NCBI GenBank assembly: GCA_041601535.1
Contig: JBFIHZ010000219.1
Span: 1-6,914, forward strand
Reading direction: 5' to 3'
DNA: 6,914 nucleotides
From: JBFIHZ01 sp041601535
GTDB lineage: Bacteria; Pseudomonadota; Gammaproteobacteria; Xanthomonadales; SZUA-36
Below the pieces are notes generated by a model that had not been told where the DNA came from, did not search any database, and saw only the letters and a list, made by a program, of their open reading frames with translations. Shown here piece by piece: positions 1-5,576 of the stretch. Each line of letters begins with the position of its first letter. Position 1 is the stretch's first letter. The translations under genes were made by a program, and so were the position numbers.

Positions 1-949
1 GAAGTTTCACGAAATCGAGCTGGCCTGACGCAAACGTGTTCCAGCGGGCGGCGTCTTCGGAAATAAACTCGATATCGATACGGTCGCTGAACGGCGGAAT
101 GCGGCCTTCCAGGTGCTCCAGCTGATATCCGGACTGGCTGGCCGGGTCATAGCCTTCGGTTTCCAGGCTGAAGGGTTCAGCGCGAAACGCCCGATTGCGC
201 ACCAGCCGCGCCCCGGCGCTGTCGAATCGTTGCAGCCGGTAAGGCCCGGAGCCCACCGGATGTATGCCGAATTCCTCGCCGTAAGCTTCAACCGCTTCAC
301 GCGGCACCACTGCAGAATAACCCTGGGCCAGCGTATGGGTTAATTGCGGAAAGGGCGCAATCAGCTGTATCTGGATGGTGCGGTCGTCCAGCGCGCGCAA
401 GCCTGATACCTCCTCGGCATAATTTGCGCCGTTGTCTTTCCACTCGTCCAGACCAACGATTTTACCCTGCCATAACCAGGCACCCTGCGAGCGGGTGGAC
501 GGGTCAAAATGGCGCTTTATGGAATAAACGAAGTCCTGCGCGCGCACCACCCGGCTTTTGCCCTCGGGAAAAGCCGCATCCGGGATGAATTCAACGCCCG
601 GTTTGATGCGTATGGTATAGATCAGGCCATCGGCGGAAACCTGTGGCAATTCCTCCGCCAGGTTGGGCTCCAGTGCATAGGGCCGCGCCAGGTACTTGTA
701 GCGATACAGGGTATCGAACAGGTTGACCACCAGGAAGTTGGCGTAAATGTTGGAAGACTGTGCAGGGTCCAGTCCGGTGGGTGCGCCGTCAAATGCATGA
801 CGATATATGCTCTGCGCTTTTTGCCCGGTCTCGGGTGGGCTGTCGCGCTGATCACAGGCGGTTGCAATCACCCCGATCAGCACGGCAAGAATCCAGCGCC
901 TGGCTGCCGCCGGGCGAAGTGAAATTCCATTGTGGTTATGCGCGGTCAC
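1..949 (-). CDS. Peptide/oligopeptide ABC transporter substrate-binding lipoprotein (SBP_bac_5 family), C-terminus beyond left edge
   Basis: This is the N-terminal 316 residues of an extracytoplasmic solute-binding protein that captures peptides or similar solutes for an ABC importer. The start is GTG: the frame is open back to the mlaA stop, which lies in the same frame, and holds no ATG. No good Shine-Dalgarno sequence precedes it. Residues 12-31 form a lipoprotein signal (basic Arg17-Arg18, then a hydrophobic core) ending in a lipobox-like IATAC with Cys32. The +2 residue is Asp33, which in E. coli-type Lol sorting keeps a lipoprotein in the inner membrane. The mature part shows family landmarks: a GLDP segment (59-62) after the first strand, a VRAQDFVYSIKR stretch (135-146) and HPVGSGPY (230-237). 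E. coli OppA has about 540 residues, so at least 40 percent is missing. The partner permeases are not visible and the ligand cannot be assigned. It lies 90 nt after mlaA and could be read from the mla transcript. Confidence 0.88.
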   Translation of the reverse strand, partial: MTAHNHNGISLRPAAARRWILAVLIGVIATACDQRDSPPETGQKAQSIYRHAFDGAPTGLDPAQSSNIYANFLVVNLFDTLYRYKYLARPYALEPNLAEELPQVSADGLIYTIRIKPGVEFIPDAAFPEGKSRVVRAQDFVYSIKRHFDPSTRSQGAWLWQGKIVGLDEWKDNGANYAEEVSGLRALDDRTIQIQLIAPFPQLTHTLAQGYSAVVPREAVEAYGEEFGIHPVGSGPYRLQRFDSAGARLVRNRAFRAEPFSLETEGYDPASQSGYQLEHLEGRIPPFSDRIDIEFISEDAARWNTFASGQLDFVKL

Positions 950-998
950 GGTAACCCAGCTTAGCGGTTGGCAGGCATCGCAACAAGGGAGCGGTTCG

Positions 999-1023
999 CG
1001 GCATGCCGATGCACTGCATGCCG
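999..1023. repeat. 8-bp inverted repeat between mlaA and the solute-binding protein gene
   Basis: CGGCATGC at 999-1006 and GCATGCCG at 1016-1023 are perfect inverted copies separated by 9 nt. Because GCATGC is itself palindromic, the block also reads as a direct repeat of GCATGCCG. In the minus-strand transcript it forms a stem-loop 18 nt after the mlaA stop. No U-run follows on that strand, so it is not a canonical terminator. It may be an mRNA 3'-end stabiliser or partial attenuator that separates expression of mla from the downstream lipoprotein gene. Confidence 0.55.
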
Positions 1024-1039
1024 TAAATTTTCTGCGCTG

Positions 1040-1798
1040 TCAGTTATCCAGCAGCGAGTCGTAGTCCGGTGCTGGCGGCTCGCCATCGTAAATCTTGAAC
1101 TCTCGATTCTGCAGGTAGGCATCGCGGATCAGCACATAGGGATCAGATGCCTCCTGTAAATCCTTATCCAGTGGCAACAAGGCGGCACGGGTGGCGATCA
1201 AATCGAGAATTAACGGACGGTATTCGCTTTCTTCACGCGCCAGCCAGGAAACAGGGTGAGTATAGGTATCGGCCGGCCGGCCTCCCAGGTCGCGCACGGT
1301 GTGCGGGCCGAGCAGCGGTACCACCAGGTAGCGGCTGTCTTTCCAGCCCCAGACCGCCAGCGTCTGGCCAAAATCTTCGTCATATTGCGGAATGCCGCCT
1401 TTGCTGGCCACGTCAAAAAAGCCGAACAGACCCAGCGTTGAGTTCATTAAAAACCGGCCGGTGGCGGTCATGGATTCTTCGAATTTGCCCTGCAGTACCA
1501 GGTTCAGAAAAGTGACCGGGTAGGACAGGTTGCGGAAAAAATTACGCACACCGCGTTGCGGCGCATCCGGCATCACCGCATCGTAGCCTTTGGCCACCGG
1601 TTTCAGCACGGCGCGGTCCAATCCATCGTTGAACGCGTGTACCTTGCGGTTGAACGGTTCCCACGGATCGATGTCCGGTGCGCTGAGTTTTTCCGGCTGG
1701 CTGGCGCACCCCGCCAGTAGCCATGCCGCCAGTAGCGTGGCTGACAAACCAGCCCGGCCCTGGGATAACTCACGTTTTGCATGAAGTGAACGTTTCAT
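1040..1798 (-). CDS. mlaA: MlaA (VacJ), outer-membrane lipoprotein of the Mla phospholipid transport system
   Basis: MlaA removes phospholipid misplaced in the outer leaflet of the outer membrane and hands it to MlaC. The 252-residue length matches E. coli MlaA (about 251). The signal peptide ends in the lipobox LLAGC with Cys31. The +2 residue is Ala, with no inner-membrane retention signal, as expected for the outer membrane. The family-defining DPWEPFNR block is at residues 44-51, followed by the NFFRNLSYPVTFLN, GRFLMNSTLGLFG and DFGQTLAVWG segments that form the amphipathic ring around the lipid channel. The ATG is 5 nt after the mlaB stop and has no recognisable Shine-Dalgarno sequence, so translation is probably coupled to mlaB. 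It is the last mla gene of the operon; in E. coli mlaA is unlinked to mlaFEDCB. Family and role are not in doubt. Confidence 0.96.
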   Translation of the reverse strand: MKRSLHAKRELSQGRAGLSATLLAAWLLAGCASQPEKLSAPDIDPWEPFNRKVHAFNDGLDRAVLKPVAKGYDAVMPDAPQRGVRNFFRNLSYPVTFLNLVLQGKFEESMTATGRFLMNSTLGLFGFFDVASKGGIPQYDEDFGQTLAVWGWKDSRYLVVPLLGPHTVRDLGGRPADTYTHPVSWLAREESEYRPLILDLIATRAALLPLDKDLQEASDPYVLIRDAYLQNREFKIYDGEPPAPDYDSLLDN

Positions 1799-1803
1799 GA
1801 TGT

Positions 1804-2190
1804 TCAGTGTGTGTTGGTGTGTGGGGGCGCCATGTCCGCGTTGGCATGCGGCATGGCCGGGGTTGTGGTTGCACTGGCGGCCTGCTGGCCTGACCGGGCA
1901 ACCATGCTTAACAGTTCCGTGGCTTCGCTCAGGCGCGCCAGGCTCACCAGGTCGTCCGGCGGGTTTTCAATGTGCAGGTGTTGCTGCTGTTTGCGCGCGC
2001 GGGATTGCCATTCCAGCAACAGGGCCAGCCCGGAACTGTCCACGTGGCTGACACCGCAAAGGTCAACCGAACTGAACGCCGGGCCATCCTGGGCCTGGTG
2101 GTACAGCGCGGCAACCGTGTCCAGCGTCATCGGGCCATTGATCTGTGCCTGGCCGGATGAAGCAATGGTTATTGTGGCTTTGTCAGTCAT
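1804..2190 (-). CDS. mlaB: MlaB, STAS-domain subunit of the MlaFEDB complex, with an extended C-terminal tail
   Basis: MlaB is a cytoplasmic STAS-domain protein that binds each MlaF ATPase subunit and stabilises the ABC complex. The STAS fold is supported by VDLCGVSHVDSSGLALLLEW (42-61), which contains the conserved D-S-S-G turn. Ser52 lies where E. coli MlaB has its functionally important Thr52. Strand and helix spacing fits the family up to about residue 97. E. coli MlaB ends there, but this protein continues to 128 with a low-complexity tail rich in Ala, Thr, Pro, His and Gln that looks disordered. The last codons lie in a CA-repeat-like stretch. The start overlaps the end of mlaC by 8 nt, and GGA lies 6 nt before the ATG. 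Low sequence similarity is normal for MlaB, so position in the operon is important support. Confidence 0.92.
   Translation of the reverse strand: MTDKATITIASSGQAQINGPMTLDTVAALYHQAQDGPAFSSVDLCGVSHVDSSGLALLLEWQSRARKQQQHLHIENPPDDLVSLARLSEATELLSMVARSGQQAASATTTPAMPHANADMAPPHTNTH
1807..1827. repeat. Short GT/CA-rich tract at the 3' end of mlaB
   Basis: Plus-strand 1807-1827 is almost purely GT followed by a run of five G (CA-rich on the coding strand). It encodes the last residues of MlaB (PPHTNTH). It is imperfect, with a GG interruption, and short, so slippage is possible but not strongly predicted. A change of length would alter the MlaB tail and could disturb the 5-nt spacing to mlaA. Confidence 0.3.
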
Positions 2191-2818
2191 TCAGTTCCAC
2201 TTTACCGGTGCGGATGTCCGCCGTGACTTTATCAATACCGTCGGCCTGCACGCGTGGCACAATCTGATTGCGGAAGGTGATCACGTAGGAGATGCCTTCA
2301 ACCGTGACGTCGAATGCTTTCCAGCCGTCGGCGGTTTTATGGAAGGCGTAATCCACTGGTGCAAACCCGCCGTTCTGCAGTTTTACCCGGGTACGCACAC
2401 GCGACAGCTTGTCGGTGTTGTTGCCTTTCATCGGCAGAACCTCAAGCTGCTCGTCCGAGCGGAATTCCAGCAGCCCGTCGGCATAGCGGTTGATCAGTAC
2501 CGAGCTCATGGCTTCTGAAAAAGCCTTGAGCTGTTCCGGGGTGATGCCGCGGCCGGCCTTGCCCAGGATCAGCCGCGCCGAGTATTCCAGGTCAATCAGC
2601 GGCAGCAGATCGGTGCGCACCATGGCGCGCAGGGCTTCCGGGTCAGCCGCGAGCTCCGCCCGCCTCTGTTCCAGCGTTTGCAGGATTTTGCCGGCGGTCT
2701 GGCGGACAATTTCAACCGGCCCGTCGGCGGTTTCTTGCGCCATGGCAGCGGGTGCCACGCAGCAGGTGAAAATCAGGGTAATGGCCAGCACGCTGGCTTT
2801 GGTCAATTTAGCTTTCAT
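2183..2818 (-). CDS. mlaC: MlaC, periplasmic phospholipid-binding shuttle protein
   Basis: MlaC carries single phospholipids across the periplasm between MlaA at the outer membrane and MlaD at the inner membrane. The protein is 211 residues, the same length as E. coli MlaC. It begins with a Sec signal peptide: basic Lys2, Lys4 and Lys7, a hydrophobic core 8-22, and an A-M-A cleavage site after residue 27. The mature domain has the family pattern: a helical N-terminal half with FxxALxxMVRTDLLPLIDLEYSAR-like content around 60-82, a second helical unit with ITPEQLKAFSEAMSSVLINRY (92-112), then the beta-rich half with VRTRVKLQNGG, PVDYAFHK and GWKAFDVTVEGISYVITFRNQ. It overlaps mlaD by the 4-nt ATGA junction, implying translational coupling, and overlaps mlaB by 8 nt. 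Nothing unusual is visible. Confidence 0.96.
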   Translation of the reverse strand: MKAKLTKASVLAITLIFTCCVAPAAMAQETADGPVEIVRQTAGKILQTLEQRRAELAADPEALRAMVRTDLLPLIDLEYSARLILGKAGRGITPEQLKAFSEAMSSVLINRYADGLLEFRSDEQLEVLPMKGNNTDKLSRVRTRVKLQNGGFAPVDYAFHKTADGWKAFDVTVEGISYVITFRNQIVPRVQADGIDKVTADIRTGKVELND

Positions 2819-3285
2819 TCTTCTTCACTGTTTCCGGTGTTGAATAGGTATTTTCCAATCACTTGTTCCAGTACCAGTGCGGACTGGGTGATGAAAATTT
2901 CGTCGCCATCGGTCATGTAGTCGGGTGCACCGCCGGGCTCCAGCCCGATGTAACGGTCGCCGAGCACGCCGGAAGTCAGCACCGAGGCTCCGGTATCCGT
3001 TGGCAGCTCGTTAAACCGGGAGGAAATGCGCATGCTGACGATGGCTTCAAATGAGACAGAATCCAGGTCAATAGATTCAACCTGGCCCACGGTAACGCCA
3101 CCAACCTTTACCGGCGCGCGGTTGCGCAAATCACCGATGTTGGTAAAGCGGGCACTGATGCCATAGGTGTCCTTGCCCAGTTCCTGGCCATAATCGGTTG
3201 CCTGGGTGGCCAGCCAGACCAGTGCCGCTATACCCAGCATCAGGAAAATACCGGACGCCAGTTCTACTTTGTAGTTAGCACGCAT
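2815..3285 (-). CDS. mlaD: MlaD, inner-membrane anchored MCE-domain ring subunit
   Basis: MlaD forms the periplasmic hexameric ring on top of MlaE and receives lipid from MlaC. Residues 10-27 are a single transmembrane helix after a short basic N-terminus. The MCE domain spans about 40-118 with the signature APVKVGGVTVGQV (57-69) and the pore-loop region SGVLGDRYIGL (105-115). Val107-Leu108 correspond to the hydrophobic residues lining the pore in E. coli. The C-terminal helix VLEQVIGKYLF, needed for ring assembly in the family, is present. At 156 residues it is shorter than E. coli MlaD (183), because the disordered Ala/Pro-rich tail is replaced by a short acidic end (EEE). A GAGG Shine-Dalgarno sits 7 nt upstream of the ATG, overlapping the mlaE stop region. 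It lies 9 nt after mlaE. Confidence 0.96.
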   Translation of the reverse strand: MRANYKVELASGIFLMLGIAALVWLATQATDYGQELGKDTYGISARFTNIGDLRNRAPVKVGGVTVGQVESIDLDSVSFEAIVSMRISSRFNELPTDTGASVLTSGVLGDRYIGLEPGGAPDYMTDGDEIFITQSALVLEQVIGKYLFNTGNSEEE

Positions 3286-3294
3286 GCTGTTACC

Positions 3295-4065
3295 TCAGCT
3301 GAAAAACGATGTCATGATGAAATCAAAAATCAATACCAGTACCGAGCTCAATACGACGGTGTTGGTGGTTGCCGTTCCCACCCCGGCTCCGGTTGGCTTG
3401 GAGGTGTATCCAAAAAACACCGCAACCAGGCTGACAATGCCGCCGAACACCAGGCTTTTCCAGGTGCCGCTCATAAAATCACTGCCAAATTCCACGCCGG
3501 TCTGCAGCTTGGTCCAGAAAATGCCGGCATCCAGCCCCATTACGCCAATGGAAAACATCACGCTGCCGAGTATGGCCAGGGCATTGAACATGGCGGTGAG
3601 CAGCGGTACCGAAAGCAGGCCGGCAATAAACCGGGGCAAGGCCACCCGCTGTACCGGGTCAATGGCCATCAATTCCATCGCGTCTATCTGGCTGGTGGCG
3701 CGCATCAGGCCCAGTTCGGCGGTGATGGAGGTGCCAGCCCGGCCGGCGAACAGCAGGGCGGTCAGTACCGGCCCCAATTCACGAAACAGCGATTTGCCCA
3801 CCAGCAGGCTGACCTGGTCAGAGGCGCCGAATTGCTCCAGCGCATTGATGGCCTGCAATGACAGCACCATGCCGACGAAAAAACCGCAGATCATGATGAT
3901 GACCAGCGAGCGCGCGCCGATCAGATAGGTCTGTTGCAGCACCGCCTGGATAAACGACAGCCGCGGCCGGATGCCGGCCAGCATGCGCAGCAGGAAGATC
4001 AGGCAGTTGCCGGCAGCCTGTATCGGGCCGACCCAGTCCAGTTTGTCGAATTGCGTTGCAGCCAT
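3295..4065 (-). CDS. mlaE: MlaE, integral membrane permease subunit of the Mla ABC transporter
   Basis: MlaE is the membrane core of MlaFEDB, forming the lipid path between the MlaD ring and the MlaF ATPases. The 256 residues are close to the E. coli length (260). The N-terminus carries an amphipathic interfacial helix, followed by about five hydrophobic helices. Family landmarks are RELGPVLTALLFAGRAG (95-111) and the following coupling region TAELGLMRATSQIDAMELMAIDP (115-137), which contacts MlaF. Glu96 corresponds to the conserved glutamate of the cavity in E. coli MlaE. The C-terminal part contains FFGYTSKPTGAGVGTATTNTVV (218-238), typical of the family. The start is 1 nt after the mlaF stop with no clear Shine-Dalgarno sequence, so translation is probably coupled to mlaF. 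Confidence 0.97.
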   Translation of the reverse strand: MAATQFDKLDWVGPIQAAGNCLIFLLRMLAGIRPRLSFIQAVLQQTYLIGARSLVIIMICGFFVGMVLSLQAINALEQFGASDQVSLLVGKSLFRELGPVLTALLFAGRAGTSITAELGLMRATSQIDAMELMAIDPVQRVALPRFIAGLLSVPLLTAMFNALAILGSVMFSIGVMGLDAGIFWTKLQTGVEFGSDFMSGTWKSLVFGGIVSLVAVFFGYTSKPTGAGVGTATTNTVVLSSVLVLIFDFIMTSFFS

Positions 4066-4066
4066 G

Positions 4067-4885
4067 TCAGTTCAACAGGTCCCAGTGCACCCCGGCGGTG
4101 TCGTAATGGAAGGCTATGGGGCCTTCAACCTTGCCATTCATGAATTGGTCTACGCCCGGGTCGGTGCTGGCCGACAACTGGTCTGGCGGACCTTCTCCTG
4201 CAATCCGGGCAGAAGCGATGATATAGCAATAATTGGCCAGTTTTTTCATCTGTGCCACGTTGTGCGTAACCACCAGGCTGGTCAGGCCCAGCGCGTCGTT
4301 GGTATCACGCATCAGCGTGCGTACGGTGGAAACCGCGATCGGGTCCAGCCCGGTCATGGGCTCGTCGTACAGCATGATGGCCGGGTCCAGTACCACGGCC
4401 CGGGCCAGGGCCACGCGCCGCGCCATGCCGCCGGACAGTTCGTGTGGCATCAGGTCCTCGGTGCCTCCCAGGCCGACCGCGTTCAGCTTGCTCATAATCA
4501 GCCGGCGGACCAGCGGTTCCGGCAGGTCGGTATGTTCGCGTACCGGCGTGGCGATGTTTTCAAATACGGTCAGGTCGGTGAACAGGGCGCCGTTCTGCAG
4601 CAATACGCCGATATGGCGCCGGAAACGGAACAGTTCCTTTTCCGACAGCGAAGCGATGTCCACACCATTGATTTCGATGCTGCCTTCCAGCGGCCGAAGC
4701 TGGCCCGAAATCAGCTGCAGGACGGTGGTTTTGCCGGCGCCGCTGGGGCCCATGAAGGCCACGATCTCACCGCGTTTGATGTCCAGGCTGATGCCGTCCA
4801 GTATGGTTTTACGGCCGCGGCGAAAGACCAGGTCGCGAATGCGGATAACCGGGTCTGCGTTTTGCTGTTGTTCTTGTTGCGCCAT
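4067..4885 (-). CDS. mlaF: MlaF, ATP-binding subunit of the Mla ABC transporter
   Basis: MlaF hydrolyses ATP to drive lipid transfer through MlaE-MlaD. All ABC ATPase motifs are intact: Walker A GPSGAGKTT (46-54), Q-loop glutamine 97 in LLQNGALF, signature LSGGMARR (150-157), Walker B IMLYDEP with catalytic Glu175 (170-176), D-loop GLD (179-181) and switch His208. The last 25 residues (KVEGPIAFHYDTAGVHWDLLN region) match the C-terminal extension that in E. coli MlaF reaches across the dimer and shapes the MlaB interface. The length of 272 compares with 269 in E. coli. The N-terminal 10 residues are Gln-rich and probably flexible. It is the first gene of the operon, with a 46-55 nt leader if the predicted promoter at 4938-4964 is used. 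The Shine-Dalgarno is weak (AGG, 5 nt from the ATG), and no alternative in-frame start lies close upstream. Confidence 0.97.
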   Translation of the reverse strand: MAQQEQQQNADPVIRIRDLVFRRGRKTILDGISLDIKRGEIVAFMGPSGAGKTTVLQLISGQLRPLEGSIEINGVDIASLSEKELFRFRRHIGVLLQNGALFTDLTVFENIATPVREHTDLPEPLVRRLIMSKLNAVGLGGTEDLMPHELSGGMARRVALARAVVLDPAIMLYDEPMTGLDPIAVSTVRTLMRDTNDALGLTSLVVTHNVAQMKKLANYCYIIASARIAGEGPPDQLSASTDPGVDQFMNGKVEGPIAFHYDTAGVHWDLLN

Positions 4886-4937
4886 CTGTGCCTGTATCCG
4901 TCTATCGCACCTCCGGGCAGCCGGTGCCTGAGGACAT

Positions 4938-4964
4938 ATTGTAGTACGAAACAGACCGGGACAA
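4938..4964 (-). promoter_or_regulatory. Probable sigma70-type promoter of the mla operon
   Basis: On the minus strand TTGTCC (4964-4959) and TACAAT (4943-4938) resemble -35 and -10 boxes, with a 15-nt spacer that is shorter than the usual 16-18. The -10 box matches 5 of 6 consensus positions. Transcription would begin near 4931. In the leader, a GC-rich repeat (CCGG twice within about 4910-4922) could form a small hairpin, and a GGAGG about 27 nt before the mlaF ATG is not followed by a start codon. The stretch 4965-5129 upstream holds no further feature I can support. Confidence 0.45.
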
Positions 4965-5129
4965 TCATCTGGTCATTGCACGGCGTGGTCAGGCGCGGTG
5001 GAAATCCGGGCCATTGCCGCCAACCCGGTCAAGTTGATGAAACCGCGGCGGAGGTGAATTATCCCTGGCCGACAGGCGCAGGAGCAACAAAGACGGGCCT
5101 GAATACTGACAGGCAAAAAAGATGGGCAT

Positions 5130-5160
5130 AAAAAAAGAGAGGAGGCTTTCGCCTCCTCTC
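5130..5160 (-). terminator. Strong intrinsic terminator ending the structured RNA upstream of mlaF
   Basis: On the minus strand a perfect 10-bp stem (5160-5151 with 5146-5137) is closed by a GAAA tetraloop and followed directly by seven U (5136-5130). The orientation is clear, because the plus strand has no T-run after the hairpin. It ends a leftward transcript about 190 nt before the predicted mla promoter and 245 nt before mlaF. No protein-coding gene lies just upstream on this strand, which implies that the transcript it ends is an RNA. Confidence 0.92.
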
Positions 5161-5498
5161 CGTGTAGAAGTGTTGGAACTCCGCTTACAGTGGACTGCAG
5201 ATCCTCCTAAGGCCTTTCCAGCTTCGTCCGGCTTCGCTTTGCTCTGTCGCTCGACTCCGGTCACGGACCTTCTACTTCCGTCTTTCTTTATCGACGTCCT
5301 TGCCCGAAAGCATGTGGCGTCTATCTCAAGGGACCGCGTCTCCCTATCGAGTCACCCTTGTGGTACGACCGTTACTGACAGAGCCCGGTCTGGGTGACAT
5401 GCCCAGTACCACCTGGGCTTGATCCGTTGTCCGCTACCCTTGTGTCTGCTCTCCGGCGGGTCGGCCTTCCTGCTGACGGGTTTCTTTCAACGGGAGGT
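5130..5498 (-). ncRNA. Candidate structured non-coding RNA of about 370 nt, family unrecognised
   Basis: A leftward transcription unit with its own promoter-like boxes and terminator contains no credible ORF. By eye the RNA folds extensively. Stem A pairs CCGUUG 5493-5488 with CAACGG 5429-5424. Hairpin B pairs GCCCAG 5418-5413 with CUGGGC 5406-5401. Stem C pairs GUCACCC 5398-5392 with GGGUGAC 5357-5351 and encloses stem D, GACCG 5390-5386 with CGGUC 5371-5367. Further hairpins lie at 5345-5329, at 5321-5293 with a UUCG apical loop, and at 5281-5263. The whole loop of B (GUGGUA 5412-5407) is complementary to UACCAC 5365-5360 between D and C. The loop of D holds GCUCUGUC 5384-5377, complementary to GACAGAGC 5248-5241. 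The 5' end (CCUCC 5497-5493) can pair with GGAGG 5207-5203, although C5493 is shared with stem A. Landmarks of tmRNA, RNase P RNA, 6S and cobalamin riboswitches are not apparent. Ends are estimates. Confidence 0.62.
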
Positions 5499-5502
5499 AA
5501 AC

Positions 5503-5529
5503 ATTATGCCCACGATCGTTTTGAGTCAA
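5503..5529 (-). promoter_or_regulatory. Probable sigma70 promoter of the structured RNA
   Basis: On the minus strand TTGACT (5529-5524, 5 of 6 to TTGACA) and CATAAT (5508-5503, 5 of 6 to TATAAT) are separated by 15 nt. The region just upstream is AT-rich, as in UP elements. Initiation at A5498 or a few bases later would give an RNA of about 365-370 nt ending at the terminator. The short spacer is the weak point. Confidence 0.6.
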
Positions 5530-5576
5530 TAGTCTGAATTTGTCATTTATGAGCGGTATCTGAACTGGCAGATTAC

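Noticed and set aside
5000..5059. Short GTG-started plus-strand ORF of about 19 codons between mlaF and the RNA terminator.
   Set aside because: The bases read plausibly as codons, but it has no good ribosome site, no family and no conserved neighbour; too short to support.
3971..5131. Long (386-codon) plus-strand open frame antisense to mlaF and its upstream region.
   Set aside because: It is a shadow of the GC-rich mlaF codon pattern, its translation has no family features, and mlaF has all ABC motifs intact on the other strand.
4989..5264. 91-codon minus-strand ORF overlapping the 3' part of the RNA.
   Set aside because: It reads straight through the strong terminator hairpin and U-run and has no Shine-Dalgarno or recognisable domain.
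5130..5498. Interpretation of the RNA as tmRNA or RNase P RNA from its size.
   Set aside because: No tRNA-like ends or tag-encoding frame for tmRNA, and no GAGGAAAGUCC / ACAGAACCCGGCUUA core pair for RNase P. A plus-strand resemblance to the latter motif (5376-5392) lacks its partner and is on the wrong strand.
5491..5532. Eight-codon plus-strand ORF (MPTIVLSQ) preceded by a near-perfect GGGAGGT ribosome site.
   Set aside because: It overlaps, in antisense, the promoter and 5' end of the RNA gene. The GGGAGGT is the complement of the RNA's 5' ACCUCCC, and no plus-strand promoter or downstream gene in register supports it.
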